This document shows, piece after piece, positions 1 through 13,800 of a DNA stretch of 64,000 nucleotides (position 1 is the first letter of the stretch; each line of letters begins with the position of its first letter). The notes beneath the pieces were generated by a model. It did no database searches. It was not told the DNA's origin and worked only from the letters and a program-made list of their open reading frames with translations. A program made the translations under genes and the position numbers. The DNA comes from Elgaria multicarinata webbii (taxonomy: Eukaryota; Chordata; Lepidosauria; Squamata; Anguidae), in the NCBI RefSeq assembly GCF_023053635.1, contig NC_086172.1, positions 22,597,501 through 22,661,500 of the forward strand, given 5' to 3'.

Positions 1-188
1 AAGGTCACTTCCCAGAAAACAGGTATTGTTTTCCAAACTAAACGAATCCAATTGGATCCTAGGTAGATTATAAGAGAAACTAATTTAAAACATATTTAGG
101 TACATACATAGTAACATGTCTCCTGGGATATGCAGTTATACAAAATATTCTGCATTTAAATATACATTTAAATAAACCAATGCAAAGA

Positions 189-317
189 TAGAATCCAACT
201 AAAATCCTACTTGGAGTATACAGATTGAAAATAATGGGACTTAATCACGACTATGGTTAACTTAGATTCCATTCATTTCAATGGGTCTACCCTAAGTAGG
301 GCTTTAGTTGGATTCTA
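189..317. repeat. Palindromic MITE
   Basis: The left arm tagaatccaactaaaatcc is mirrored by the reverse complement of ccctaagtagggctttagttggattcta at the right end. Arms of about 40 bp flank a short centre. The family is not recognised. Confidence 0.7.
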
Positions 318-1058
318 CCCACAAAATGCTTATCAATTATTTAATTAAACCCATGATGTTATGTCTTAAACCAAGATTTGGAACTCTATTTTGACTTAAA
401 TGTGAAGTAGCATCTTTCAGAACTTTTCTCTTAAGTAGTTTGAATTTGATTATTTGAATATCTTTCTAATATTTTCAGAACTATATGGTGAGCTGACAGG
501 GAAGCCAGACCTAACTTGTCTTTTCCTTTCAAAAACTGCTTATGTACATTTACTTTCAGTGAAAGTTCAAGGGTTAGAAATATTGCTTAAGTGCAGCATT
601 CTGTCCTAACAGTTCTGTGTGGACTAAGAAGCTGTAGACCAATCTTCCTTCCAGGAAGAAGAAGAAAAAAGACAACAGATTATCAGAAAGACACTTCTCT
701 TTTCATCACTGACCTTGTTCTAGAATGATGGTCCCTGATGCTCTTCTTTTCATCATCAGAGATCAAGCTGACAGAGCAGGGAGAAATAATTCTGAACATT
801 TTTAACTTTGGGCCAGTGCTATCCTATGCATGCTTAATCGAAAGTACATCCTACTGTATTCAGTGGGATTTGCTTCCAGAAAAGTGTGTGTAGCCTTCAT
901 CTCTCCGATTTTCAAAGCTCATATTACATTGCTAGTCAGAAATACACTTTACTTATAGTTCCGTTAATTTCTATCAGTTATTGACTTGGATCCAAAGTTC
1001 CCACTGTATGAGCTGAAGTCATTTCTGCTAGTGTGTGGGTGTCACTGATTCCCAATGG
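318..1058. other. No gene seen; AT-rich intergenic DNA
   Basis: Nothing coding is visible. A short fragment at about 836-895 resembles the tacttcc...ataggattgc type repeat scattered through the window. Confidence 0.5.
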
Positions 1059-1066
1059 CTCCAGAT

Positions 1067-1196
1067 CAGCCTTCCTCAACCTGGGGCGCTCCAGATGTGT
1101 TGGACTGCATCTCTCAGAATGCCCCAGCCAGCTGGCTGGGGCATTCTGGGAGTTGTAGTTCAACACATCTGGAGCGCCCCAGGTTGAGGAAGGCTG
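1067..1196. mobile_element. hAT-type MITE with target duplication
   Basis: This 130-bp element has nearly perfect terminal inverted repeats starting CAGCCTTCCTCAACCTGG. The flanks ctccagat (1059-1066) and ttccagat (1197-1204) form a 7/8 match, the 8-bp duplication expected of hAT elements. The arms cover almost the whole element, so it folds into one hairpin. It is the best preserved of about ten related copies here. Confidence 0.85.
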
Positions 1197-1265
1197 TTCC
1201 AGATGATCAGGAATTCTTCAAAGCATCTGGAGGAGGATTCAGAGGGCTGCAGATGGTGGGAAACT

Positions 1266-1860
1266 AGGGCTTGTCTACACGAAGGGTTTGCAGCAGTGGC
1301 ACATCATCTACATGACACAGCCGCCATTGCAAAGACATCCTGGGGCAAACCCTGGAAACTCCGCTCCAAAAAAGTTGGGCATTTACCCCAATTTTTTTGG
1401 CAGCGGAACCCATGGCACCCCCTGATTGGTTGCCATGGGTGGCCCCGTGTCCGTAAAAGTTAAACAAAAAAAAGATGGGGGGAGGAGAGGAATGGCACCG
1501 TTCCTCCGGCCCTTTTTAAAATTTTATTATCTGTATCTCCGCAGCTGCGCAGATACACATAATAAAAATAAAAATAAATGGGGGAGAGGAACGGGCAGCC
1601 AAAGGGAGGTGGTTCACCCTGAGTCCCTGCCCCCTTTCGCATCTTCCTCTGACTGCCTTGTTTCTCCCCGTCCCATTTTTTTTTATTTTTATTATCTGCA
1701 TTTCCACAGCTGTGAAGATACAGATAATAATAATAAAAAGTAACAAAAGGAGGAGGAACGGTCTTGTTCCTCTCCTCTCCCCACCCCCCGTTGTGTTTGT
1801 TTTACTTTTAAAGAGGGGAAAGTTAGGGTTCACGCTTGCGTTCCTTCTCATGTAGATAAA
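1266..1860. mobile_element. Non-autonomous DNA element with repeated hairpins
   Basis: It starts gggcttgtctacacgaaggg, and its first ~200 bp match, in reverse, the sequence ending near 25275. Inside, 1460-1600 is the inverted complement of about 1665-1810. Each arm carries a small hairpin built on ttattatctgtatctccgcagctgcgcagata. Open frames here, including a 171-codon one on the minus strand, are by-products of the repeat. The right edge is uncertain. Confidence 0.6.
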
Positions 1861-2283
1861 GGAAAACAAGTGTGGGAGCAAGACGCAGCACCATACAGAC
1901 AGGGGCCTGGTGATCTTTCCCCACACAAGTAGGAATGTCTTCTGTTCAAGCAGTAGGACCTTTAGATCCAAGCCATCGTGGGGTATGAAAACTGAGTCTT
2001 GTGTACAAGGCAAATGTATCCACTCTTGCAAGGTAGTGTACTATATTTTACTAAGATAGAATAACATGCAATTTTAAGTTTGGTATCTCTCTGCTGTGAC
2101 AAAATTGCATGGAAGCCTATTAAACAGAGCCTTCAGTGCTTACAATAACCAAAGTTATTTCATAGCTTTTATATATCAGAACAGTGCAATGTGCATCATG
2201 CTCACAGAGCTGCAACATGAAGAGTTGTATTAGCTTATTGTTGGACCTTGAACCTGTTCCATTTCCAGCTCTGGTGCATCAAA
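1861..2283. other. No gene seen; possible ZDBF2 3' flank
   Basis: No coding signal. I could not settle a polyadenylation signal for ZDBF2 on the minus strand; the nearest AATAAA-like runs fall inside the palindromic element at 1.5-1.7 kb. Confidence 0.4.
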
Positions 2284-2402
2284 AGGCAGCTGGACAACCA
2301 TCTGTCAGGGATGCTTTAGGGTGGATTCCTGCATTGAGCAGGTGGTTGGACTCGATGGCCTTGTAGGTCCCTTCCAACTCTGCTATTCTATGATTCTATG
2401 AA
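2284..2402 (+). mobile_element. CR1 LINE 3' end
   Basis: The run ggcagctggacaaccatctg through to the terminal attctatgattctatg is the typical amniote CR1 3' end, truncated at the 5' side. It lies in the probable 3' UTR of ZDBF2, on the opposite strand. Confidence 0.85.
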
Positions 2403-2487
2403 AAGATTTACAACAAAACCTTGTAAATCTTAAGCCTGTTCGTGGTTGCCTCTTTGTAGCACAAGGCGGAATCCAAGTCTATGTGGT

Positions 2488-5185
2488 TCATTTCACAGTG
2501 CAAAGGAGACTCTTGTCTCCAGCCACCTCCCATGTCTTTACTTTGGAAGAAGCCCTTGCAGTAGTTCTCTGCCTCTTTTCTGGAATGCCCATAATAGCTG
2601 CAGTGCTCAAAAATGTCCTCTTGGACTTCCTTGTCACCTTTAGTTTTTTAGCATCAGGTTTTTCTTTCTTAAGGTGCTTTCCTACAGTAGCTTTCTTTGT
2701 TTGGTGCCTGGGAATAGATGAAGCAGAGGGTTTTAAGGTACAAGAAGGCATTTTTCTTATCCTCCCCTCCTTTTGCTGAGTTGTAGTCCTGGGTGGCTGT
2801 TTTCTACTGCCTCGCCTAACAAGATTATGCCTGACAAAGGCTGGTCCTGAAGCTTTTTTTGAAAACCCTGGTTCTCTACTATTGCCTTTCCTCCTCCTCC
2901 TCCACATTGTCTTTGGATTGTCTCTTTCCAAACAGTCTGGCACATGTGACTTCAAAAGAGGTTTGGCTTCCTTCCTATTAAATGGAGTTAACCTAAAGTC
3001 ACCTTCCCGCTGTGACTGGTGAGAGTTCAGTGGTGAGAGGGCTAAGGGTTTATAAGATTTCTCTGAACTATTACATATCAGACACTCAGATCTCTCTGTG
3101 GAAATAGAAGATCCATCTGTCTTATGGACTGAATTCATATCATTCTCCTTAACTGGGTCAAGCCTGAAAGATGCTGACAAGCCATGGAAATCCAGTGAAT
3201 TCAAAGACTTTGCTGCCGTGCATTCATACTGTGCATCAGCTTGTTTCTTCCTGTTTGCATTAAGGTTGAGACTCCTGAACAGCTGCCGAACATGTGGAGG
3301 CTTCTTTCCCTTTTCACCAGCTACGCTTTTGGGAGGCGTTTTCAAAACTCTGTTAGTCAAGGGGTCATAATACTTAAGAGAACTCTGTTTGTATCTGTAC
3401 CGTATGGAGTCCTTACTATCGGTGGAGTTGTGGCTTCTTCTCATTTTGGGAACATCTTCAGGTTTGCTCCTGAACTGTTTCATCTCTGGACAAGAAAGAA
3501 CATAGACCACCGTTTTGGGCTGCAAAGGGCTCATAATTTTGGTATAAGATTCAGGAAGCTTGAGGGCACAGAGTCTAGTTTTCATAGTGGGTGTCTTCTC
3601 ACTCTCTGACCAAACAAGGTTAGCTTTCTGATTTGGCGGCTCATAGTCCTTCCTAATGATTTTTTGTTTTACTACTGGATAGTGCATCAAGCTAGTTTGG
3701 GTGCCATGGCTAACCTTGACTACTTGGCACCTTGAGGCAAGGCGCCAAGTCCTTTTTTTCGGTCTCTTTGGTGTTTCTGGAATGTGTTGCGTTTCTGAGA
3801 TTACACATGAATTGCTGAAGTCAGAGTCCCCACTTAACACATCAGTAAATTCTGGAAGCCCTTTAGCTGATGCAGCCTCTGTTTCGTTAGCTGCAGTTGC
3901 ATTGATCCTCCCGTCACCTTTCTGCTTTTTCTTTCTTAGCCTCCTCTTTGCACTATTAGCCAAGGACTCAGTATCAAAGTGGCAGCGGAAGCGACCTTCT
4001 CTGAAGTCTCGAACAAGGGCTTCAATTTTCATATCATCTTCATACATGATCTGGGACCATGTTTTGCCTACAAAGGAAGGGGGCACGTGGGGCAGAGCTG
4101 GAAGAACTGGCTCTTTACTATGAGCTGGCACATCTTTTTCTGTTTCTGACGCTTCCTGCACAAAACCATTTTTAAGAATGGAACTGAGCTGGGTGCCATA
4201 GTTCTCATCTTGAAGGTTTACTTGAACCTTTTTGAGAAGTTCTAGATTTTTAACTGTTGCCTTGGGCAAGAGTGCTCCTGACTGTACAGGTGCATCACAA
4301 TCAAAACTTACGTCTGAACCATGCACACTACGCTGGCCAAGAAACGACAGAACATTTACACAGGAATTAGTATCTTCATCTCTGCAAGGCAACTCTTGGG
4401 GGGGAATTTCATAGCAATATTTCAGAATGACTTCTTCAATTATTTCATCTACGGAAGTTTCAGTACTTCTACCTGACTGGTTTTCCTTTTTTCCTGATAA
4501 TCGGGAAGCTGTTTGAAAAGCCAGGCTGCTGCCGCTACCCACAGGGTTGCTAGTGTTCCTGAGATAGAAGTCAGAGAGCTGAGTTTCATCCTGAGGTTGT
4601 AAGCCATCTTGTTTCAAAAAAAGCTGACCTGAGATTAAAGAGTTGCCTTGATTACAGACAGGACTCTCATGTGAAAGTGACATCGCTCTCGATTTCGCTG
4701 ACTGCAAAACAGGACCCAAATTTGGATTCAGTAATCCATCTTGATTGCATAGGCTCTGCTTCGTTTGCTCACACATTTTATTTGAAACCAAATCTGGTTT
4801 TAGTGATGAGTGGCTAACAGCCAATGGTTGGGGTAAGAGGTACACAGCTGTAGACGGGGCTTTATGGCTACTACTTTCAGTCAGAGCACCTTCTTCTGGA
4901 ACATGCCTACTGGGGACATCCACCATTTGCTGCAAAGCTCCTAGGCTGTGTTTTTGTCCTCTTTCTAGCTTTTGGATAGGTGTGACTGGCACAGAAGCCT
5001 TCTTTAGCTCCTCATGGGATCTCTGGGAAATAAGGCAGCCTGACTCAGCAGTGAAGCCACTGTCAGTGCTCGGTTCTTCCCCCTTCCCTGCTGTTCTCTC
5101 TTTCTCCATCGCTTCCGGTGAAAGAAGAGCCTCATCCCTGGGAAGAAGCCTGGGGCTGGTGAATGGCATGTCATCATAAGTTGGT
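2488..5185 (-). CDS. ZDBF2: ZDBF2 exon 6 (large final coding exon)
   Basis: The acceptor is a pyrimidine-rich tract ending ccccag just before 5185. The first base completes the Arg codon begun by exon 5, giving [12 protein letters not shown] across the junction. The exon encodes 899 residues to a TGA at 2490-2488. Visible landmarks are [21 protein letters not shown], a Lys/Arg-rich run [23 protein letters not shown], a segment [15 protein letters not shown] followed by [11 protein letters not shown], and a strongly basic C-terminus. These blocks resemble what I recall of the mammalian ZDBF2 C-terminal part. No membrane or catalytic domain is seen. The mammalian equivalent exon is more than twice as long. 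No stop or frameshift interrupts it, so it looks functional. Open frame above 5185 runs into the intron and is not coding. Confidence 0.92.
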
Positions 5186-8100
5186 CTGGGGAAAAGAGAA
5201 AAAAACCCACATAAATATTGTAAGTGCACTTCACAGTAAACTGAGAACTGCAATGAAGAATAAGAGCCAGAAGAGTTAATAAAATGGAAAACAGCACCAT
5301 AGTACAAATGGCATCATAGCTGCAAGTCAAACTGGACCACCAGCAAAAGCATTCTCTTATAAACGACTCCATAATTTACAGGTTTGAACGTTAAATTTCA
5401 TAGGTATTGATGTTTTGTTTAAACCCCATTAATGTAACTGTATAACAGTGGGGGAAGGGAGGGAAGCTTTGCAATTCTGCTGCATAGGAGAGATTGCAAC
5501 GCTATTCCCGGAGCTACTACTCGTGCCAAGAACCTCTACCTCAATGATTAGCGCTCTTCTGAGCTACTGGAGCAGTGGGGGAGGATCTTTGGGGACAGCA
5601 CAAATAAAAGAGCACGAACCTTCGTTTTGACAGCCTTAGTTACAGTAGCCTGTCTTTGCAGCAGGAAAGCTTAATTGTACTAATGCAGCTAACAGCTGCA
5701 TGTGGCCATCAGAGCACATTCTCGTTCAGCAGAAGCAAACCACACCTGTTAGGTCATTACATGATCAAGTTAAAAATGCTATCTGGATAAGGTTTGTAAT
5801 TTGTAAACAGCCTTCACTTCAAAGTTAAAAAAGACAAAATATTATAAAAAGCAACATTTATAAACTTGAATATGAATACATGATATCCAGTATCATTGTA
5901 TACACAGACATGGACCTGGTTCGCACACAAAGCTAACTGTTTATTTAACCTATGGTTTGTTGCGCTACATAGGTTTTGTCTGATGATTGAACAAATCATG
6001 GTTTGTTTTCCCAGTCCCTGAGTTGTTTATTTCCTTCCTCTGACAACGTAGCTAAAACCGGAGTGCCTTGCCAGATGGATGCATTCCAATGAAGGTAAAA
6101 AAAATGGTTTGCATGACACAATTGCAAACCAAGTCTATACTTTTATTTAACCCACAAGGAGCTGCAGTGTGTGCCAAGTGTGTGCCGTCATTGTTTTTAA
6201 TATTCAACCCTCGATCAAGGCAACTTGGGGTTGTGGTGTGTCATGCAAACCAGGCCCTTGTAGGTTATTTGAGGATTAAACAACACTCGCATAACCAAAC
6301 TACTAATAGAGGATTATGCAAAGGTTAATAATCCACAATGCTTGGGTTTACATAATACGCCACAACCTCCATATTAGGCATAGCAGCTGCACAAGCTGCA
6401 GCTCTTCATAGGTTAAATAACCCTTGATGAGCTGGCCATGCTGTGCTAACCAGTTCATAAACTCATGGTAGTTGCCTGGAATTAGGTTCCAGCAAAAATC
6501 TAGTTTGGTTAGTTTTGTTTGAAAGTGTTAAAAAATATACCAAGCTTAGAGACTTTATATTGTTTATTATATTAAATAAATAAATGATTTTAAGAATATT
6601 GATTATATGGGCTAATCCAGAGCAATTTCTGGAACCTTGATACTTGGCACCTTTCAGATTTAAATTCTTGATAAACCAGATCAGTGAATCAGCTTTTAAA
6701 GAGACTCTGAACAGTGTTACATATGTTCCAGTAGCATCCTGAAGTCTTAAGAATCAATGCATTTTCTTTTCAAAAAGGAGAACCTCAGCAGCATGAAACA
6801 GCAGTCTTCAGAAATATCTTCCCTACCCTCAATACAGCACATAACATAAAAGCATAATGGATAAAACACAAAGTAATAAAAACCCTCTACGCTAACTTTT
6901 ATAAATAATACATCAAGTACCAGAGCAAAATACTATTTTAGTCTGCACTCATTAGAATGACCTACTCCCTGGCTCGTGGCTGCCACATGTGAGTGATGTG
7001 ATTATAGCTATCCCAGAATAGTCAGGTGTTTGTTTCACTCCAAGAGTTGATTATTAAGAAGTACCAATGGTGACCTCATAGCTGATACCCGGATGGAATT
7101 TTGCTCAATAGACTTTGAAAGTCAAAAGAAAAGAGAAATGAAATCACTGAATCCCATAAAAGGATGTGATTGTTTTGTATGCACTGAGGGCCGATTTAAA
7201 AGAATCCCATTGGAAAACCGCATATGCCCACGTGGAGTTGGCAGTATCAAAACAGTAGCTCATGTAGCCCTTGAGCGGGTGGTGGCAGGCCAGCTCCAGA
7301 CACTCTTGGATGAGACTGATTATCTAGATCCATTTCAGTCGGGTTTCAGGCCTGGTTTTGGCACGGAAACAGCCTTGGTCTGTTTGGTCTGGATGGGGTT
7401 GCACTTGGTCTGTATGATGACCTATGTCGGGAGAAAGACAGGGGGAGTGTGACTCTGTTGATTCTCCTTGATCTCTCAGCGGCTTTTGATACCATCAACC
7501 ATGGTATCCTTCTGGAAAGTCTGGCTGAGCTGGGAGTGGGGGGCACTGCATTGCAGTGGTTCCGCTTCTACTTGGCAGGTCGGCTCCAGAAGGTGGTGCT
7601 TGGGGGACATTGCTTGGCTCCGTGGACTCTCCTGTATGGGGTTTCATAGGGGTCGGTCTTGTCCCCCATGCTGTTTAACATGTACATAAAACCGTTGGGT
7701 GCGGTCATCTGGAGTTTTGGAGTGCGCGGTCATCAGTACGCTGATGACATGCAGCTCTACTGCTCCTTTTCATCCTCATCAGGTGTGGCTGTGGCTGTGC
7801 TGAACCAGTGCTTGGCTGCGACAATGGACTGGATGAGGGCTAATAAACTGAAACTCAATCCAGACAAGACTGAGATGCTGCTGGTGGGTGGTTCTTCTGA
7901 TCGGATGGGGGGCGTTCAACCGGTTCTGGATGGGGTTGCACTCCCCCTGAAGGAGCAGGTTCGTAGCTTGAGGGTTCTTCTAGAACCATCTTTGTCACTT
8001 GAGGCTCAGGTGGCCTCGGTGGCACGGAGTGCTTTCTACCAACTCCGGTTGGTGGCCCAGCTACGCCCCTATCTGGACAGGGATAACCTAACTTCAGTTG

Positions 8101-10805
8101 TCCATACTTCGGTAACTTCCAAATTAGATTACTGCAATGCCCTCTACATGGGGCAGCCTTTGAAGATGGTCCGGAAGCTGCAGCTTGTGCATAATGCGGC
8201 AGCCAGATTGATAGCTGGAACAGGGAGGTTTGAGCATATAACACCGATTCTGGCCCGCTTGCATTGGCTGCCTATATGTTTCCGAGCCCAATTCAAGGTG
8301 CTGGTTTTAACCTATAAAGTCCTACATGGCTTGGGACTGCAATACCTCTCCCGACATGAACCTACCCGTACACTGTGCTCAACATCTAAGGTCCTCCTCT
8401 GAGTGCCTACTCCAAGGGAAGCTCGGAGGATGGCAACAAGGGAGAGGACCTTTTCAGTGGTTGCCCCCCGACTGTGGAATGATCTCCCCGATGAGGCTCG
8501 CCTGGCGCCAACATTGTTATCTTTTTGGCACCAGGTCAAGACTTTTCTCTTTTCCCAGGCATTTTAACAGCATTTAACAACGTTAAGTTTGTTTTTAATG
8601 GACCCCAGAATTGTTGTTTTTTTAAAATGGATACTGTTGTTTTTATACTGTTTTTATGTTTTTGGTGGTTTTTAAATTCTGTATACTTTTAATGTTTACC
8701 ATTTTTAATTGTTGTAAACCGCCCAGAGAGCTTTGGCTGTGGGGCGGTATAGAAATGTAATATATAAATAAATAAATGTGTTATTATTTTGTACTTTTTA
8801 CAGAGACTTGAGGAAAGAGGTGATCACTCCACTACTGTTATCTATTCCAGGGCGGTCAGTTATTGCTTCTGTGTCTTTCCTTCTTGCAGACCAAAATAAG
8901 CAGGTGACAGCAAAAACTGCAACATTCTTAGCAGGTGCTATCAAAGTAAGATCTACCATTTTATCAGAGTCTTAATTTCTCACAGCTCCTTTGACTGAAC
9001 AGAAGTTTATTTGTTTTATTTACTTATTTTATGCGTAAAGACTTGTATTAATTTTGGAATTTGTGTTTAATGTAATTTTTTAGAATGCAACTTGTGTAAT
9101 TTTGGTCAAGCACAAACTTGCTTTTATTCTTCTGTACATCTCATTTCAAATGCTAAGGCCTGTGGCTGATGCAAATAAAGGAATTCATTCATTCATTTTG
9201 TATGCGCTCAACACCCAGTTAGCCTCTAGACCAGACCCGGACAACTTCTGACCTACCAGGGTGAATGCAGCCCTTGAGGCACATTTTGTGCCATGTGCTT
9301 GACAACTGTGGGAAAGTCACAAGAAAACTCAGCAAGGAGCACAGGATTTTTGGCCCTGGGTCTCACTCAAGCCTCAGACTGCAGAAAGAGGGTATAACAC
9401 CACATTCCCTTTCTCCCCAGCTCAGCTTCCAGTCACTCAGACAAGCTTCAAAGGAACCCGCTCTGGCCTGGCTACCTCTAGTCCTTAAATACTGCTTTCA
9501 GCGATTTCCTGTTTCCTGATTAATACTATCTTCTGCGAGACAAGGGAGCACTTCTTGATTGCTTGGCAACAGTGTCAATGTTCTTCTCCTAGCCTCATCT
9601 CTGAGCCCATCTCTCCCCCGCCCCCCATTATAACATCAATCGCTGTTTTTGCAATTTGAGCCAGACAGCAAAAAAGTAGCAAAATAACTGAGCCCCTTTT
9701 GGCTGGGCATACTTGGCTAGTGGGTTGCAATTCAATCAATATTGCAATTCAATCAATTCAGTTCATCTTATGCTTGCATATATATTCCCATTTCAGCTAC
9801 CAGTTAAATGGCAGCTAATGCTCAAATACCATAACTTTCTTAAACAGGATTCCACACTTCCTTTCTCTCTAGGATTTACATATCAAATAAGCTTGGTTTA
9901 ACGGATAGACTGCAAAGGCAGAGATTACAACTGCTATCCTGGAAATCCCAAGACCTTTAAATCAGTCCGTTTCTTATTTGTAATACAATAACCAATGATT
10001 AATGTTTTGCAAACCAAATCAGTCATATGAAACAAGTTGCATGGAAATGTGGCAATCTCAAATTACGATTTAAGATGTCTTCAGTAGGATGGTCAAACGT
10101 GAAAGCAATTACAGTGGCAAGCAAAAACAAATTCCAGATGATTCACGGCTGAACCACCATGGCCATGTTTGGACATAGCGCAAAGGTTTCGCTTTAGCGA
10201 GTTGTGAAGAAGTTGAGGCTCCTCTTGGGTTTGCATGCTCCCACCCTAGTACTTCAGAAGCTTTCGCTTCCATTTTTAGTTAACAGGCTTCCCATGTCGT
10301 CTGAACTGGGATTTGTGATTAATATTAGGTATGGTTAGTTTAAATGGCAGCCAGGTTGGTCACCAGTACATCTAGGGGTGAGCATATTACCCCAACATTA
10401 AAATCACTCCACTGGCTGCCGATTAGTTTCCGGACAAAGTACAAAGTGTTGGTCATTACCATTAAAGCCCTAAATGGTTTGGGTCCAGGTTACTTGCGGG
10501 ATCGCCTTCTCCCATACAGTCCGCCCCCCCACACTCAGGTCCTCTGGGGAGAATTTACTTCAGTCAGCCAAGACTAGGCTGACATCAGTTTCCCAGAGGA
10601 CCTTTTCTTCCGTCGCCCCTGGATTATGGAACGGCCTGCTGGAGGAGATTCGTAATATTAACTCCCTCTGTGATTTTAAGGCAGCTTTGAAGACTAGCCT
10701 TTTCCGGCAGGCCTACCCAGATTAATGTAAAATCCAGAATTTTAAAGATGTGTTGATTCTTGTACTAATGTTGTTCCCTGCCTCGATCCAAAGGGAGAGG
10801 CGGGT

Positions 10806-10861
<56 letters not shown>

Positions 10862-13800
10862 ATAATATAAACCTGCTTCAGAAACCAGGGTTTTAAATTG
10901 GCTTAATTTAACTAATAGTTAATATTAACTACAGTTTGTTGCTTCAGATGACACGAAAACTGTGGTTATCTAAAGGTAGAGAATAAATGGGAAATACCCA
11001 TCATATACAGAAAGAGACAGAAATAATGATAAGACAGTTCTTCACACTTCTTTCACTTTTGTGTGTGACTATTACAGATGTAAAATTTCTGGACAATTTG
11101 AGGCCATGGAAAAAAAAAACAGAAATTTTGGGAAAATTTAAAATAAACAACACTTTTTTTTAAAGCACTCTTTATAACTCTAAAGTCAGTTGTTGCTTTA
11201 AGACAGCCTTTCCCAATCTGGTGCCCTCCAAATATTTTGGAATCCAGCTCCCATCAGTCTGAGTCAGGCAGCTGGGTTCTGCAGCCCAAAATATACAGAG
11301 GGCACCATATTGGGGAGTGCTGCTTTGGAAACAGAAAGGATGCTTTATTTTCCTAAAGTTATTTTATGCATAACTTAGTTCTCACAGAAAAGTATCATTA
11401 TATTTTAAAACTTTTAAAAGTAAACTCAGTAAATTTGTAATTATTGTCTGAACTGATTAGAACATTAAATGACTGCTAGAACATCAGAAACACAAAACTC
11501 TATAGAACAAAACCCAAACTGTCAAGAATGCACATTTACTGTCATATCAGTAAAATATACCTTAGCTCAATAATTTTAATAAGGAATTAAAAATAACTAT
11601 ACTGGGAATCTTACAGAGATTAAAAAAACATTTTCCCCCATGGCTTCATTATTTCCAGACGTTTTACATCTCTACTCTTCCTATAAATTAATTTAGGAAA
11701 GAAATACGTTATACTAAGTAGTCATCCTTCTTGCTTCTTCTCGTTCTATTATTTAGTGAACTACTTACTTTGGGGGGGGGGGGGGAATCGGACGCAGATC
11801 CGATTCCAAATTGCCACAAAAGCTAAAGGCTCAAGACTGACTTTTGGAGCTGCGTTAAACTCAATGCACTTGTTTTTTGAGAAAGAAGTTTGGAAGGGAG
11901 TTCCCTTAAGAAGCTGAATTATGCTGAAGTAAAATAAGGAATAGAGAAATAGCTGTTTGGTGGGCTGATGGAAACAGGGAAACAAGGCATGGATGGGTGC
12001 CATTTTCATATTTTCTGTTACATAAGACATGCTCCTCATTTTGGATTGTTGGCCACTCTCATTTGTTTATGGTTGGCCATGCCTCATGCATAGGATTGCA
12101 TTTTAAGCTAAAAAAAATCTTTCTAGCAATGTCCAACATAGCAAGTAGTTTGGGAATCTACTTGTTAAATCACATGGATACTAAAAGGGTGTCTTGAAGA
12201 ATAATGCATTGGAAAGTGAATTATTTAACAACCAGTTGATCCACATTGTTCTTCATACATATCCATATCTTCACCCACATAATTTTCTCTGAAATAGCAG
12301 TTTTGCTATGAAGTGTCATTCTTGCAACTCCTTCTTACACTTGACTCATTTTCCGTTGTTTTTTTGCTCAGAAAAGGAATGTCTTAAAAAAATTCTCAGA
12401 AAGGCCAAAAGCTATGACAGTTTTTCTGTTGCAAAAGTGTGGGAGAATATAGGAATTAGAAGCTGTGTCTGTACTGAATAATATTTTCCCTATTTCTTTC
12501 CAGTCGACTCCACTGTTCCTTTTTACTCTGCTTCCGATGGTCATTTCCTATATTATCACTCTGTTTTATCTCCTCTGCCTATCTTGGCTGAGCTCTGCAA
12601 CCACATAAGCACAGAACAACAATTCTATCTAGTCTGTGTCTATGTGAATGTAACTTTAGAAACAGAAACTGAAAGTCAAGATCTTTCAAGAAGCAAGGGT
12701 TGGTAGTTAGGATGGGCAGAGCCATTTTCTTGAGATGAAAAACTAAATGAGTGCCCATATTTCATAGAAAAATCAATGTATGTGAAGGCTGCAGAGCCAC
12801 GACTTCATTTTATGATATTGTAAGTTTAGCATATTTATGATGAGTATTGTACTGATTATATTTCTTTAAATTAGAGAAATGTAGTATTTCATTGATATGG
12901 TGTTTTTTTAAATAATAATAATACAATTTTTATTTTAAAAATCCAATTTTTAATTATTTTTTAAAAAAATGATTTTTATCCACCCTGTGCCCTCCAGATA
13001 TCATCATAACTTGGAAGACTTTTTTGTCTGAGAGACTGGAAGATTTGGGACATTTCCTGTGGAAGGAGGCCATTTTTTCTGATTCTTCTTTCCCCATGCA
13101 GGCCTCTGAAAATCTGCACCATGGGACTAGGGGACCCTCTGGAACAGAGTGTGGGGTAGTGCAGGGAGCTGTATAGCAAATCACTGAAAATCACCTCCTC
13201 TCTTTCTCTAGCATGAGCCTCCACTGGATTGCAGTCCATTCTGCAAATAGAAGGAGCCCTTCGGATCACAGATGCAGCCTGTCTAAATATAAAGCTATGG
13301 TTCTTATTACTTCCTAAGGATCTCCAAATGTTTATTAGCATAAACGCACACTAAAAGTATGTCTATAAGTTTTAAAAAATCACCTAAAATTATTGATTTG
13401 GTAGGTATTCATACAAACTCTCACACAAATCGACTTCATGGATACCACCCTGACCAAACTGTTCGTTCCGAAATGCTTCTCTTCTTCTAAGTCCAGTAGC
13501 ATATCTGCATCACCTCCACACAGGCACCTTGCCTTTGATTTTCAACCCATGTTTCTAGTATATTTGTAATGAATGGTATGAAGATGATATCATATCACAA
13601 AAGATGTAAGCTCTGTTGCCAGCTGTTTTCATATACTGCTTAGCATAAAATTTATGCCACGTCCTGACTGCATAACCATCCAATCTTGCTGGTTATTTCA
13701 TAAGAATTAGTGCAGAAATATGAAACACAAACTGTTAGGCCAAATACAATTCTCATCTTCTGAAGCCAGCCTCTCAACGTTTCTTCCAGGTAATGTGCCC

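Noticed and set aside
1516-2031. 171-codon open frame on the minus strand
   Set aside because: It runs through both arms of the 1266-1860 palindromic element and is low in complexity; no protein family resemblance.
5186-5307. Upstream extension of the large ZDBF2 open frame to an ATG at 5307
   Set aside because: A strong acceptor at 5186 and the exact frame match with exon 5 show that this part is intron.
7659-8402. 247-codon open frame as a host gene
   Set aside because: It is the reverse transcriptase C-terminal part of an L2 LINE.
10816-10860. Tandem repeats as a CRISPR array or regulatory array
   Set aside because: These are ATT microsatellites at LINE tails; there are no spacers and the genome is vertebrate.
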